From Limnohabitans sp. (GTDB lineage Bacteria > Pseudomonadota > Gammaproteobacteria > Burkholderiales > Burkholderiaceae_C), in assembly GCA_009693225.1 (NCBI GenBank), contig SHXP01000101.1, positions 1 through 7,849 of the forward strand: 7,849 nucleotides of DNA, given 5' to 3'. Made by a program: the position numbers and the translations under genes. Each line of letters begins with the position of its first letter. Position 1 is the first letter of the stretch. Positions 1 to 6,018 of this stretch are shown one piece after another. A model generated the notes under the pieces. The model searched no databases. It saw only the letters and a program-made list of their open reading frames with translations, and had not been told where the DNA came from.

Positions 1-147
1 CATTCTTTGTACGAAATTCTGCGAGTGCTGGACCTGAATATGTTTGAAACCACGCCAATATCAACCCTGCTGGGCAAACTGCAGGATGGGCCTGTATCCG
101 GTCAAGATCCTATTCAACAAGCCCTGTTCCCAACGTTGGGACACTAG
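1..147 (+). CDS. Probable IS4/IS5-type DDE transposase, C-terminal end only
   Basis: An open frame enters from the left edge and stops at TAG 145-147, giving the last 48 residues of a protein. The visible segment LYEILRVLDLNMFETTPI resembles, from memory, the C-terminal pattern LxxILQxLSxxxFEKTPI found at the end of many transposases annotated as IS4 or IS5 family. The catalytic DDE residues lie upstream of the window, so neither the family nor the intactness of the gene can be judged. The stop is followed 41 bases later by a likely insertion-sequence end, which supports the reading. No start codon is visible. Confidence 0.55.
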   Translation, partial: HSLYEILRVLDLNMFETTPISTLLGKLQDGPVSGQDPIQQALFPTLGH

Positions 148-168
148 TGGACCGAGATCTTTTTTAAA

Positions 169-188
169 CAGGGTTTTTCAGACCATCC
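169..188. repeat. Candidate right terminal inverted repeat of the insertion sequence
   Basis: This 20-base segment ends in TTTTTCAGACCATCC and lies between the transposase stop and a CTAA tetramer. It was chosen for its outer bases, which in reverse complement read GGATGGT and resemble IS5-type ends, and for the adjacent YTAR tetramer. Its partner cannot be seen here, so inverted repetition itself is not demonstrated. Confidence 0.35.
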
Positions 189-193
189 CTAAC

Positions 194-213
194 TGAGAAC
201 TATTCTTATTTGC
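194..213. promoter_or_regulatory. Putative Fur box
   Basis: Bases 194-208 read TGAGAAC-T-ATTCTTA. Against the 7-1-7 Fur pattern TGAGAATnATTCTCA common in GC-richer proteobacteria, 12 of 14 positions agree. The right arm continues as ATTTGC, matching the extended form ATTCTCATTTGC at 11 of 12 positions. The left extension is poor, as expected if the insertion-sequence end replaced the bases beyond it. Fur with Fe(II) would be expected to repress from such a site. Which promoter it serves is unclear: the next gene, zapE, starts about 100 bases downstream, and zapE is not a usual Fur target. I saw no convincing -35/-10 pair in 189-311. Confidence 0.5.
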
Positions 214-311
214 ATTTACTCAGATCAAATACGGGTTAATCAGAAGACTTGCAAAGATTGAAAGTACGCCACATTTAGTCCAAATCCATTAAAGGGCACA
301 ATACGCCCGCC

Positions 312-1409
312 ATGACCGTACTCGAAACCTACCAGCAGGAACTGAACAACCGGGGATTTGAAGCCGACCCGGCTCAATCACGTGCCGTGACAGTGCTCGA
401 TCGTTGTGCATCGGAATGGGCCGAGTACAAACATAAGCGTGGCAACAAGTTGAAAAAACTGATCAACCACCCCGATATTCCTAAGGGGGTTTATCTGTAT
501 GGCGGTGTCGGTCGCGGCAAAAGCTTTTTGATGGATTGTTTTTACAACGCTGTGCCGATCGAGCGCAAAACCCGCTTGCATTTTCACGAGTTCATGCGAG
601 AAGTACACCGCGAATTGCGCGAATTGCAGGGTACCGTCAACCCCCTGGATGAACTCGGTGTACGAATGGCAAAACGCTTCAAGCTGATTTGCTTTGATGA
701 GTTTCATATTGCCGATATCACGGATGCGATGATTCTGCACCGTCTGCTGATGGCGATGCAGCACAATGACATAGGTTTTGTGACTACATCCAATTTCCGC
801 CCCGATGAGCTGTATCCCGACGGTTTACACCGCGACCGTCTGCTGCCTGCCATCGACTTACTCAATGCCACCATGGACGTTGTGAATGTAGACAACGGGG
901 TCGATTACCGGGGAAGAATGCTGGAACAGGCGCAGTTGTATTTAACGCCTTGCAATGAATCCACAGAGGCTGTCATGCAGGACACTTTCAACCATCTGGC
1001 TGAAATGCCCGATCAGGACGGTTTGCTGTCGATTGAAGAGCGTAAGCTGTGGGCAAAACGGCGAGCCGGCGGCATGGTCTGGTTTGATTTCAAAGTGTTG
1101 TGCGTCGGGCCGCGTTCTCAAAATGATTTCCTGGAGATTGCCAGCCAGTTTCATACCGTTTTTCTCAGCGGTGTACCCAGGATGGAGGTTCGCATGTCTT
1201 CCCAGGCGCGTCGCTTTACCTGGTTGATCGACGTTTTGTATGACAGACGTGTCAAACTCGTGATTCAGGCTGATGTGGAGCCCGAGGCCTTGTACACCGA
1301 AGGACCGATGTCGCACGAGTTTCCCCGCACGGCTTCACGTTTGCTGGAAATGCAATCGGCCGAATTTCTGGCGCTCGGGCGCCGCTTGGTAGATACTTCA
1401 TTGACATAG
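312..1409 (+). CDS. zapE: ZapE/AFG1-family cell-division ATPase
   Basis: This is a P-loop ATPase of the AFG1/ZapE family. In E. coli, ZapE binds the FtsZ ring at the inner face of the membrane and affects Z-ring stability late in division. The 365 residues are close to the E. coli length of about 375. Visible motifs are Walker A GGVGRGKS (64-71), Walker B LICFDE (125-130), a sensor-1-like TTSN (158-161) followed by FRPDELYPDGLHRDRLLPAI, and the family C-terminal pattern FTWLIDVLYDRRVKLVI, then FPRTASRLLEMQSAEFL. The ATG at 312 is preferred because MTVLETYQQEL matches the usual family N-terminus (MTPLERYQ-like). There is no strong ribosome binding site; AAAGGG at 291-296 is rather far away. 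The coiled-coil gene follows after 2 bases, so the two are probably co-transcribed. In many betaproteobacteria the gene upstream is lpdA, but here an insertion sequence lies there. Confidence 0.95.
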   Translation: MTVLETYQQELNNRGFEADPAQSRAVTVLDRCASEWAEYKHKRGNKLKKLINHPDIPKGVYLYGGVGRGKSFLMDCFYNAVPIERKTRLHFHEFMREVHRELRELQGTVNPLDELGVRMAKRFKLICFDEFHIADITDAMILHRLLMAMQHNDIGFVTTSNFRPDELYPDGLHRDRLLPAIDLLNATMDVVNVDNGVDYRGRMLEQAQLYLTPCNESTEAVMQDTFNHLAEMPDQDGLLSIEERKLWAKRRAGGMVWFDFKVLCVGPRSQNDFLEIASQFHTVFLSGVPRMEVRMSSQARRFTWLIDVLYDRRVKLVIQADVEPEALYTEGPMSHEFPRTASRLLEMQSAEFLALGRRLVDTSLT

Positions 1410-1411
1410 AC

Positions 1412-2113
1412 ATGAACATGAAAAAAATTCTCATTCTTGCGGGCTTTTACCTTTCGGTGACTTTGCCATCGCATGCCTGGCAGGCTGCCAACACACCGGT
1501 CGCGCTCCCTGCCGAAGATACCTTGCAAGGCGTCAACGTGGAAGAAGACCGAGCACGCATCAAAAGTGCGCGTGATGCCGCGCAGCTGGATTACAAAAAT
1601 GCGGTTCAAGCCTGTTATCAGAAAATTTCGGTCAGCAGTTGCAAGATGGACGCACAGCAGAAAAAAATTGAAATAGACAATGATCTTCGCCGCCAGGAGA
1701 TTCTGCTCAATGCCTATCAGCGACAGCTGCGAACTGACAAAGCGCTGCAGCGTCTGGAAGAAAAACAAACTGCCGAGAAACAAACAGAGGCGGAAGAAAA
1801 GCGCATTGAATTCCACAACAGTCATTTGGACAAATTACAGGAAAACTTGGAGAAAAACGAAAAATACCTGCAGCAACAGGAAGAGATTGAAGCCAACCGG
1901 GGAAAATACGAAAAGCGCATGCAAGAGATCAAAGAGCGCCAGCGCAAGCAACAGGAAAAGGCCGCCGAGATTGCCAAAAAACGTGCTGAATACCAGCGCA
2001 AGCTCGATGAAGCGGAAAAACACCGTCAACAGGTCGAGAGCGACAGTGCGACCCGCAAGCAACCGCCTGACCCCCCCTGGCCCAAACCCCGCCCCGAAGA
2101 TATTCCCAAATGA
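1412..2113 (+). CDS. Secreted coiled-coil protein of unknown function
   Basis: The 233-residue product starts with a clear signal peptide: MNMKK, a hydrophobic stretch to about residue 20, and a likely cleavage after SHA (20-22). The mature part is almost entirely charged helix (about 42-210), rich in E, K, Q and R with heptad-like spacing, so a long coiled coil in the periplasm is expected. Two cysteines (C68 in ACYQK and C77 in SSCKMD) could form a disulfide. The tail (217-233) is proline-rich. The block from ACYQK to LRRQEI resembles betaproteobacterial proteins that I recall being labelled 'colicin transporter', a label without functional support. It begins 2 bases after the zapE stop with no clear ribosome binding site, so translation may be coupled to zapE. 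An ATG two codons on (1418) is an alternative start. Base composition is more A-rich than its neighbours, as expected from the Lys/Glu/Gln content. No function is assigned. Confidence 0.85.
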   Translation: MNMKKILILAGFYLSVTLPSHAWQAANTPVALPAEDTLQGVNVEEDRARIKSARDAAQLDYKNAVQACYQKISVSSCKMDAQQKKIEIDNDLRRQEILLNAYQRQLRTDKALQRLEEKQTAEKQTEAEEKRIEFHNSHLDKLQENLEKNEKYLQQQEEIEANRGKYEKRMQEIKERQRKQQEKAAEIAKKRAEYQRKLDEAEKHRQQVESDSATRKQPPDPPWPKPRPEDIPK

Positions 2114-2125
2114 CGGGGCATTGCC

Positions 2126-4147
2126 TTGGCCGATAGCCTGAGTGATGTGGTGCGAGAAATGTTCACCCCGCAGGGGCCTTTGGCGCGTGCCACCGCTTTT
2201 TTCCAGCCCCGACAAGGACAGACCGACATGGCCGTGGCCGTGGCCCATACCTTGGAGCACGGCGGATCGTTGGTGGTCGAAGCCGGCACCGGTGTCGGCA
2301 AAACCTTTGCCTACCTGGTGCCCGCCTTGCTCAGCGGCGAACGCGTTTTGCTGTCTACAGCCACCAAAACTTTGCAGGACCAGTTATTTGCGCGGGATAT
2401 ACCTGACGTATTAAAGGCGTTGGGCCTGCCCTTGAAACTGGCCATGCTCAAAGGCCGGGGCAGTTACCTGTGTCAGCAACGCCTTGAACTGGCTTTGCAA
2501 TCGACCACATTGCCCGATCGCCAGTCTGTTAAAAGCCTGGCTGTGGTGCAGAAATGGTCACGCACCACATCAAGTGGCGATCTGGCCGAGGTGCCTTCAC
2601 TGGACGAACGCTCGCAACTTATCCCCTTGATCACATCGAGCCGGGACAACTGCCTGGGCTCGCCGTGTCCGCATTGGCGCGATTGCCACGTGAATCAGGC
2701 ACGGCGAGAAGCCATGGCTGCAGATGTGGTGGTTATCAACCACCATTTGTTTTTTGCTGATATGGCGGTGCGTGAATCCGGGATGGCTGAGTTATTGCCC
2801 ACGGTGCGCGTGGTGATTTTTGATGAAGCGCATCAGCTCAATGAAACCGGTATCCAGTTTCTGGGCAAACAACTTGGCACGGCTCAGTTGCTGGATCTCG
2901 CACGCGATGTGCTGACCGCCGGACTGCAACTTGCACGCGGTCTGGTGGATTGGCAAACTGTCACCGGCGCCTTTGAAAAAACCATACGCGACTGGCGCCT
3001 CGTGGCCGGCCGGCAGCCTGCCAATGCAAAACTGCGCTGGAACCAGGCTCAGCCTCAGGGCTTGGATGAACAGGACTGGCAGCAGGCTATGCAGGATGTG
3101 AACGAGGCAGCGATCAGGCTGCAATCGGCGCTTGAATCTGTCATTGACGCAGCCCCGGATTTTCAGCGCATGCATGAACGACTTGAAGAAGTGACGGGGC
3201 TGATCGGGCATTTCTGCGGGGCCTGTGCAACAGGTTCAGTGCGCTGGCTTGATGTCGGGGCGCAACTTCGCTGCATGGAAGTGCCGTTGGATATTGCCGA
3301 CGTCGTGCAAAATAAATTGCTTGATTCGCAGGTGCTGACCGTGCCAGATACCAAACGCGAACCGGTGGCATTGCCGCGCAGCTGGATTTTCACCTCTGCC
3401 ACGTTGGGAACGGACGAGACTTTGAGCTGGTTCACCGAACCTTGCGGTTTGCAAAATGCACAAGTGCTGAGGGTGCAGAGTCCGTTCGATTTTGAAAATC
3501 AGGCCTGGGTCTATGTGCCCCGGCTCATGGTTTCACCCAAAGACCCTGAACACAGTGCCCAAGTCGGCGAACTGTCCTTGCAAGTCGCCCGCGCCCTGGG
3601 TGGGCGCACGCTGGTGCTGACCACCACCACCCGGGCTTTGCGTGCCATCGGTGAGCAGTTGCAAACCGCCATCGGCGACAGCGGCGAGTTGGTCATTCTG
3701 GTTCAGGGGCAGCACCCCAAGCGCGAATTGATGCAACGTTTCCGCCAGGCCATCGAACCAGGCGGTTGCGGTACGGTGCTGGTGGCGACTGCAAGTTTCT
3801 GGGAAGGCTTTGACGTCCCAGGTGACGCCTTGCAAGCTGTGGTGATTGACAAACTGCCGTTTCCACCGCTTAACGATCCTCTGGTTGAGGCACGCAGCCA
3901 GCGTTTGGAGTCGCAAGGCCGAAGTTCTTTCAATGATTATTTTTTACCCGACGCTGCGGTGTCTTTGAAACAGGGGGCAGGGCGCCTGATAAGGCGTGAA
4001 TCAGACCGAGGTGCCCTGGTGGTGTGCGACAACCGGCTGGTCAGCACGCCTTATGGACGGCGTTTGCTGGCAGGTTTGCCGCCCATGAAACGCCTAGATC
4101 AATTGCCGCAGTTGATACGGGCGCTGGAAAGCATCACCAGAACTTGA
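2126..4147 (+). CDS. yoaA: YoaA/DinG-family iron-sulfur DNA helicase
   Basis: This is a superfamily 2 XPD-like 5'-3' DNA helicase. E. coli YoaA unwinds DNA at damaged forks with the clamp-loader subunit HolC (chi). Over 673 residues (E. coli YoaA about 636) the motifs appear in order: Walker A EAGTGVGKT (52-60), four cysteines placed to hold a 4Fe-4S cluster (C116 in SYLC, C176 in NCLG, C181 in SPC, C187 in DCHV), DEAH (233-236), FTSATL (422-427), ATASFWEGFDVPG (554-566) and QGAGRLIR (616-623). It lacks the N-terminal exonuclease domain of Gram-positive DinG. Blocks such as NCLGSPCP, VVVINHHLFFADM and VVIDKLPFPPLNDPL match YoaA better than E. coli DinG. The start chosen is TTG 2126, with GGGG at 2114-2117 as a possible ribosome binding site. 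GTG 2147, GTG 2150 and ATG 2159 lie in frame and would shorten the protein by 7, 8 or 11 residues. The gene follows the coiled-coil gene after 12 bases, and its 3' end overlaps bamD. Confidence 0.93.
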   Translation: MADSLSDVVREMFTPQGPLARATAFFQPRQGQTDMAVAVAHTLEHGGSLVVEAGTGVGKTFAYLVPALLSGERVLLSTATKTLQDQLFARDIPDVLKALGLPLKLAMLKGRGSYLCQQRLELALQSTTLPDRQSVKSLAVVQKWSRTTSSGDLAEVPSLDERSQLIPLITSSRDNCLGSPCPHWRDCHVNQARREAMAADVVVINHHLFFADMAVRESGMAELLPTVRVVIFDEAHQLNETGIQFLGKQLGTAQLLDLARDVLTAGLQLARGLVDWQTVTGAFEKTIRDWRLVAGRQPANAKLRWNQAQPQGLDEQDWQQAMQDVNEAAIRLQSALESVIDAAPDFQRMHERLEEVTGLIGHFCGACATGSVRWLDVGAQLRCMEVPLDIADVVQNKLLDSQVLTVPDTKREPVALPRSWIFTSATLGTDETLSWFTEPCGLQNAQVLRVQSPFDFENQAWVYVPRLMVSPKDPEHSAQVGELSLQVARALGGRTLVLTTTTRALRAIGEQLQTAIGDSGELVILVQGQHPKRELMQRFRQAIEPGGCGTVLVATASFWEGFDVPGDALQAVVIDKLPFPPLNDPLVEARSQRLESQGRSSFNDYFLPDAAVSLKQGAGRLIRRESDRGALVVCDNRLVSTPYGRRLLAGLPPMKRLDQLPQLIRALESITRT

Positions 4148-4934
4148 ACCAGCTTTTCTTTTCAACCGGTACCGCGGGTGCGGGTTTGGGAAAGAAATTG
4201 CTTTCCGGGAAAGAAGCCTGTAACACCCTTAGCGTGTCATCACGCAACTGCGTTAAACCCAGTGCCTGGTAGGACTCGATCAGGATGATGAGCGCGGTTT
4301 CTGCGGCCTCGCTGTTCGGGTAGTCGTTCAAGGTGACCTGGGCCCGGTTGACGGCGGCGACATAGGCCTCTTTTTTGTAGTAATACCTGGCAACTTTCAA
4401 CTCGGACTTGGCCAGCAGGTTGATGATGTGGCGCATGCGCAGTCTGGCGTCTTCCGCGTATTTGGATTCGGGGAAGCGGGTGACCAACTCCTTGTAAGCC
4501 TCAAAGGAATCGCGCGCCGCCATCTGGTCGCGTTCAGCCAGGTCCTGCTTGAACCATTTGGACATCAGTCCCATGTCATCGTTGAAATTGATGGTGCCCT
4601 TGAGGTAGAGCGCATAGTCAACAGCAGGGTTGGCGGGGTTGAGCTTCATGAACCGGTCCAGCGTCATCAGAGCACCGACACGGTCGCCGTTTTTCAATTG
4701 GGCATAGGCTTTGTCCAGCTGTGCCTGCTGAGCCAGAACGGTACCTGCCGCGCGACCCTCCAGCTTGTCAAACAGATTGATGGACTTGTCATACAGGTTG
4801 CCGCGCATATTGTCCTTGGCCTCGGTGTAAATCTCCTCCGGGGTCATTTTGGCGGTAGGGTCTTTTTCCCCAGTGGCGCAACCGGCCAGCTGCAGACCCG
4901 AGAACAACAACGATAATGAAATAAATCTCAACAC
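4134..4934 (-). CDS. bamD: Outer membrane assembly lipoprotein BamD
   Basis: BamD is the essential lipoprotein of the BAM complex, which inserts beta-barrel proteins into the outer membrane; it binds BamA from the periplasmic side. The 266 residues begin with a lipoprotein signal whose lipobox is LAGC (16-19), so C19 should be acylated after cleavage. The rest reads as tandem TPR-type helical repeats: EEIYTEAKDNMRGNLYDKSI, then AYAQLKNGDRVGALMTLDRFMKLNPANPAVDYALYLKG, then SFEAYKELVTRFPESKYAEDA, then VARYYYKKEAYVAAVNRAQVTLNDYPNS. The first repeat has GRAAGT where many BamD proteins have RYPxS/G; I recall this as usual in Burkholderiales. The start is GTG 4932-4934, with AAGG six bases upstream (complement of 4941-4944) as ribosome binding site; an ATG one base away is out of frame. 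It converges with and overlaps the helicase gene by 14 bases, and is divergent from rluD, the same pairing as in E. coli. Confidence 0.94.
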   Translation of the reverse strand: MLRFISLSLLFSGLQLAGCATGEKDPTAKMTPEEIYTEAKDNMRGNLYDKSINLFDKLEGRAAGTVLAQQAQLDKAYAQLKNGDRVGALMTLDRFMKLNPANPAVDYALYLKGTINFNDDMGLMSKWFKQDLAERDQMAARDSFEAYKELVTRFPESKYAEDARLRMRHIINLLAKSELKVARYYYKKEAYVAAVNRAQVTLNDYPNSEAAETALIILIESYQALGLTQLRDDTLRVLQASFPESNFFPKPAPAVPVEKKSWFKFW

Positions 4935-4973
4935 ATTGAACCTTAAAACATTGAACTGAACCGATTATCAACG
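4935..4973. promoter_or_regulatory. Very short divergent bamD/rluD intergenic region with a direct repeat
   Basis: Only 39 bases separate the two divergent start codons, so at least one promoter must extend into a coding region. On the - strand, GATAAT (complement of 4964-4969) matches a sigma-70 -10 at 5 of 6 positions and would give bamD a leader of about 22 bases, but its -35 is weak. On the + strand, GATAAT at 4912-4917, inside the start of bamD, could serve rluD, also with a poor -35. A 9-base direct repeat, ACATTGAAC, occurs at 4933-4941 and 4948-4956. Confidence 0.3.
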
Positions 4974-5987
4974 ATGCATCCTGACAACCACAGCAAGACC
5001 CTGCCGGTAGCCATTGCGGAGGTGGACGCAGATGAACTGGATGCCGAGGTTGAAGAGCGTCGTCTGGAAATCCCGTCGCAACTGCACCGCGAGCGGCTGG
5101 ACCGCGCGCTTGTTCAGTTGATGCCTGAATTCTCCCGCAATCACCTTAAACATCTTATCGAGGGTGCCTGTGTCAGCAGCAGCGCACAGACTAATCCGAT
5201 CGCCAAGGTGGCCTACCTGGTCAAGGCGGCAGAGACCATCACCGTCCGTTTGCAGCCTACTGCCATGTCACAGGCCTATGTGCCGCAGGCCATGGCCCTG
5301 GATATCGTGTACGAGGATGCCCACTTGCGCGTCATTCACAAGCCGGTTGGTCTAGTCGTGCATCCGGCGCCGGGCAATTGGAGCGGTACCTTGCTCAATG
5401 GGTTACTCGCGCTGGATGCAAGCGCCCCGCAGGTACCGCGTGCCGGGATTGTTCACCGTCTGGACAAGGACACCAGCGGTTTGATGGTGGTGGCGCGTAC
5501 CCGGGCCTGCATGGACGCCCTGGTGCAAATGATTGCAGCGCGCGAAATCGCGCGCGAGTACCTGGCCATCAGCCCGCGCCCCTGGCGCGGCGATGCGCAC
5601 CGTGAAGTGGGGTTACCGATAGGACGCGACCCGCGCCAGCGGCTGCGCATGGCGGTGGTGGACCTGGAGCGCCAGTCCGGCAAATCCGCCCATACCAGCC
5701 TGCAATGTCTGGATAGCAACGACCAGGGCTGTCTGGTGCATTGCACCCTGCACACCGGGCGTACCCACCAGATCAGGGTGCATATGGCCGCCATCGGTCT
5801 GCCATTGCTGGCCGACGGTTTGTACGGTGGTCAGGGCAGCCCGGTGATTCAGCGCCAGGCTTTGCATGCCTTCAGTCTGTCTTTTGAGCATCCCTTCAGT
5901 GCCGAGCCCCTGTATTTCCAGGTTGCCCTGCCGGGGGATATGCAGGCCGCGTTGGCGGGCATGGGGCTGCATCACCCCCTCAGCTAG
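4974..5987 (+). CDS. rluD: 23S rRNA pseudouridine synthase RluD
   Basis: RluD converts uridines 1911, 1915 and 1917 (E. coli numbering) in helix 69 of 23S rRNA to pseudouridine, late in 50S assembly. The 337 residues (E. coli about 326) show an S4-type RNA-binding domain at roughly 39-92 (RERLDRALVQLMPEFSR, LKHLIEGACV), then the RsuA/RluA-type catalytic domain with IHKPVGLVVHP (121-131) and the signature GIVHRLDKDTSGLMVVAR (158-175). The catalytic aspartate is D164. The family C-terminal motif HTGRTHQIRVHMA is at 260-272. The N-terminal ~35 residues are acidic and variable. No Shine-Dalgarno sequence is obvious before the ATG. In many proteobacteria the next gene is pgeF (yfiH); here scpB follows after 31 bases. 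RluC is the nearest alternative, but the bamD neighbour favours RluD. Confidence 0.92.
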   Translation: MHPDNHSKTLPVAIAEVDADELDAEVEERRLEIPSQLHRERLDRALVQLMPEFSRNHLKHLIEGACVSSSAQTNPIAKVAYLVKAAETITVRLQPTAMSQAYVPQAMALDIVYEDAHLRVIHKPVGLVVHPAPGNWSGTLLNGLLALDASAPQVPRAGIVHRLDKDTSGLMVVARTRACMDALVQMIAAREIAREYLAISPRPWRGDAHREVGLPIGRDPRQRLRMAVVDLERQSGKSAHTSLQCLDSNDQGCLVHCTLHTGRTHQIRVHMAAIGLPLLADGLYGGQGSPVIQRQALHAFSLSFEHPFSAEPLYFQVALPGDMQAALAGMGLHHPLS

Positions 5988-6018
5988 AATGTCAGGTTGA
6001 TTTCCCCGGATAAAAACT

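Larger units (their letters stand above)
1..188 (+). mobile_element. Right part of an insertion sequence, left part outside the window
   Basis: The element is inferred from the transposase tail and a plausible terminus at base 188. Read inward from that terminus on the - strand, the end begins GGATGGTCTGAAAAACC. As I recall it, IS5 itself begins GGAAGGTGCGAATAAG, so the first bases are similar. The next four bases, CTAA (189-192), fit the YTAR target that IS5-group elements duplicate. The matching left end and the second CTAA copy lie outside the window, so the boundary is a proposal. Confidence 0.45.

Noticed and set aside
249..277. Possible zapE promoter with -35 TTGCAA and -10 near CATTTA
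   Set aside because: The -10 agrees with TATAAT at only two positions; no other pair in 189-311 is convincing.
1265..1825. A 186-codon open frame on the - strand across the end of zapE and the coiled-coil gene
   Set aside because: It spans two real genes on the other strand, and its composition (F- and L-rich opposite Lys/Glu codons) is what the antisense of a coiled-coil gene gives.
2071..2077. Run of seven C near the 3' end of the coiled-coil gene, a possible slippage site for phase variation
   Set aside because: It encodes part of a proline-rich tail, is short for phase variation, and a slip would alter only the last few residues.
4428..4916. A 162-codon open frame on the + strand across bamD
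   Set aside because: It is antisense to bamD, whose lipobox and TPR repeats are clear; the translation has no recognisable motif.
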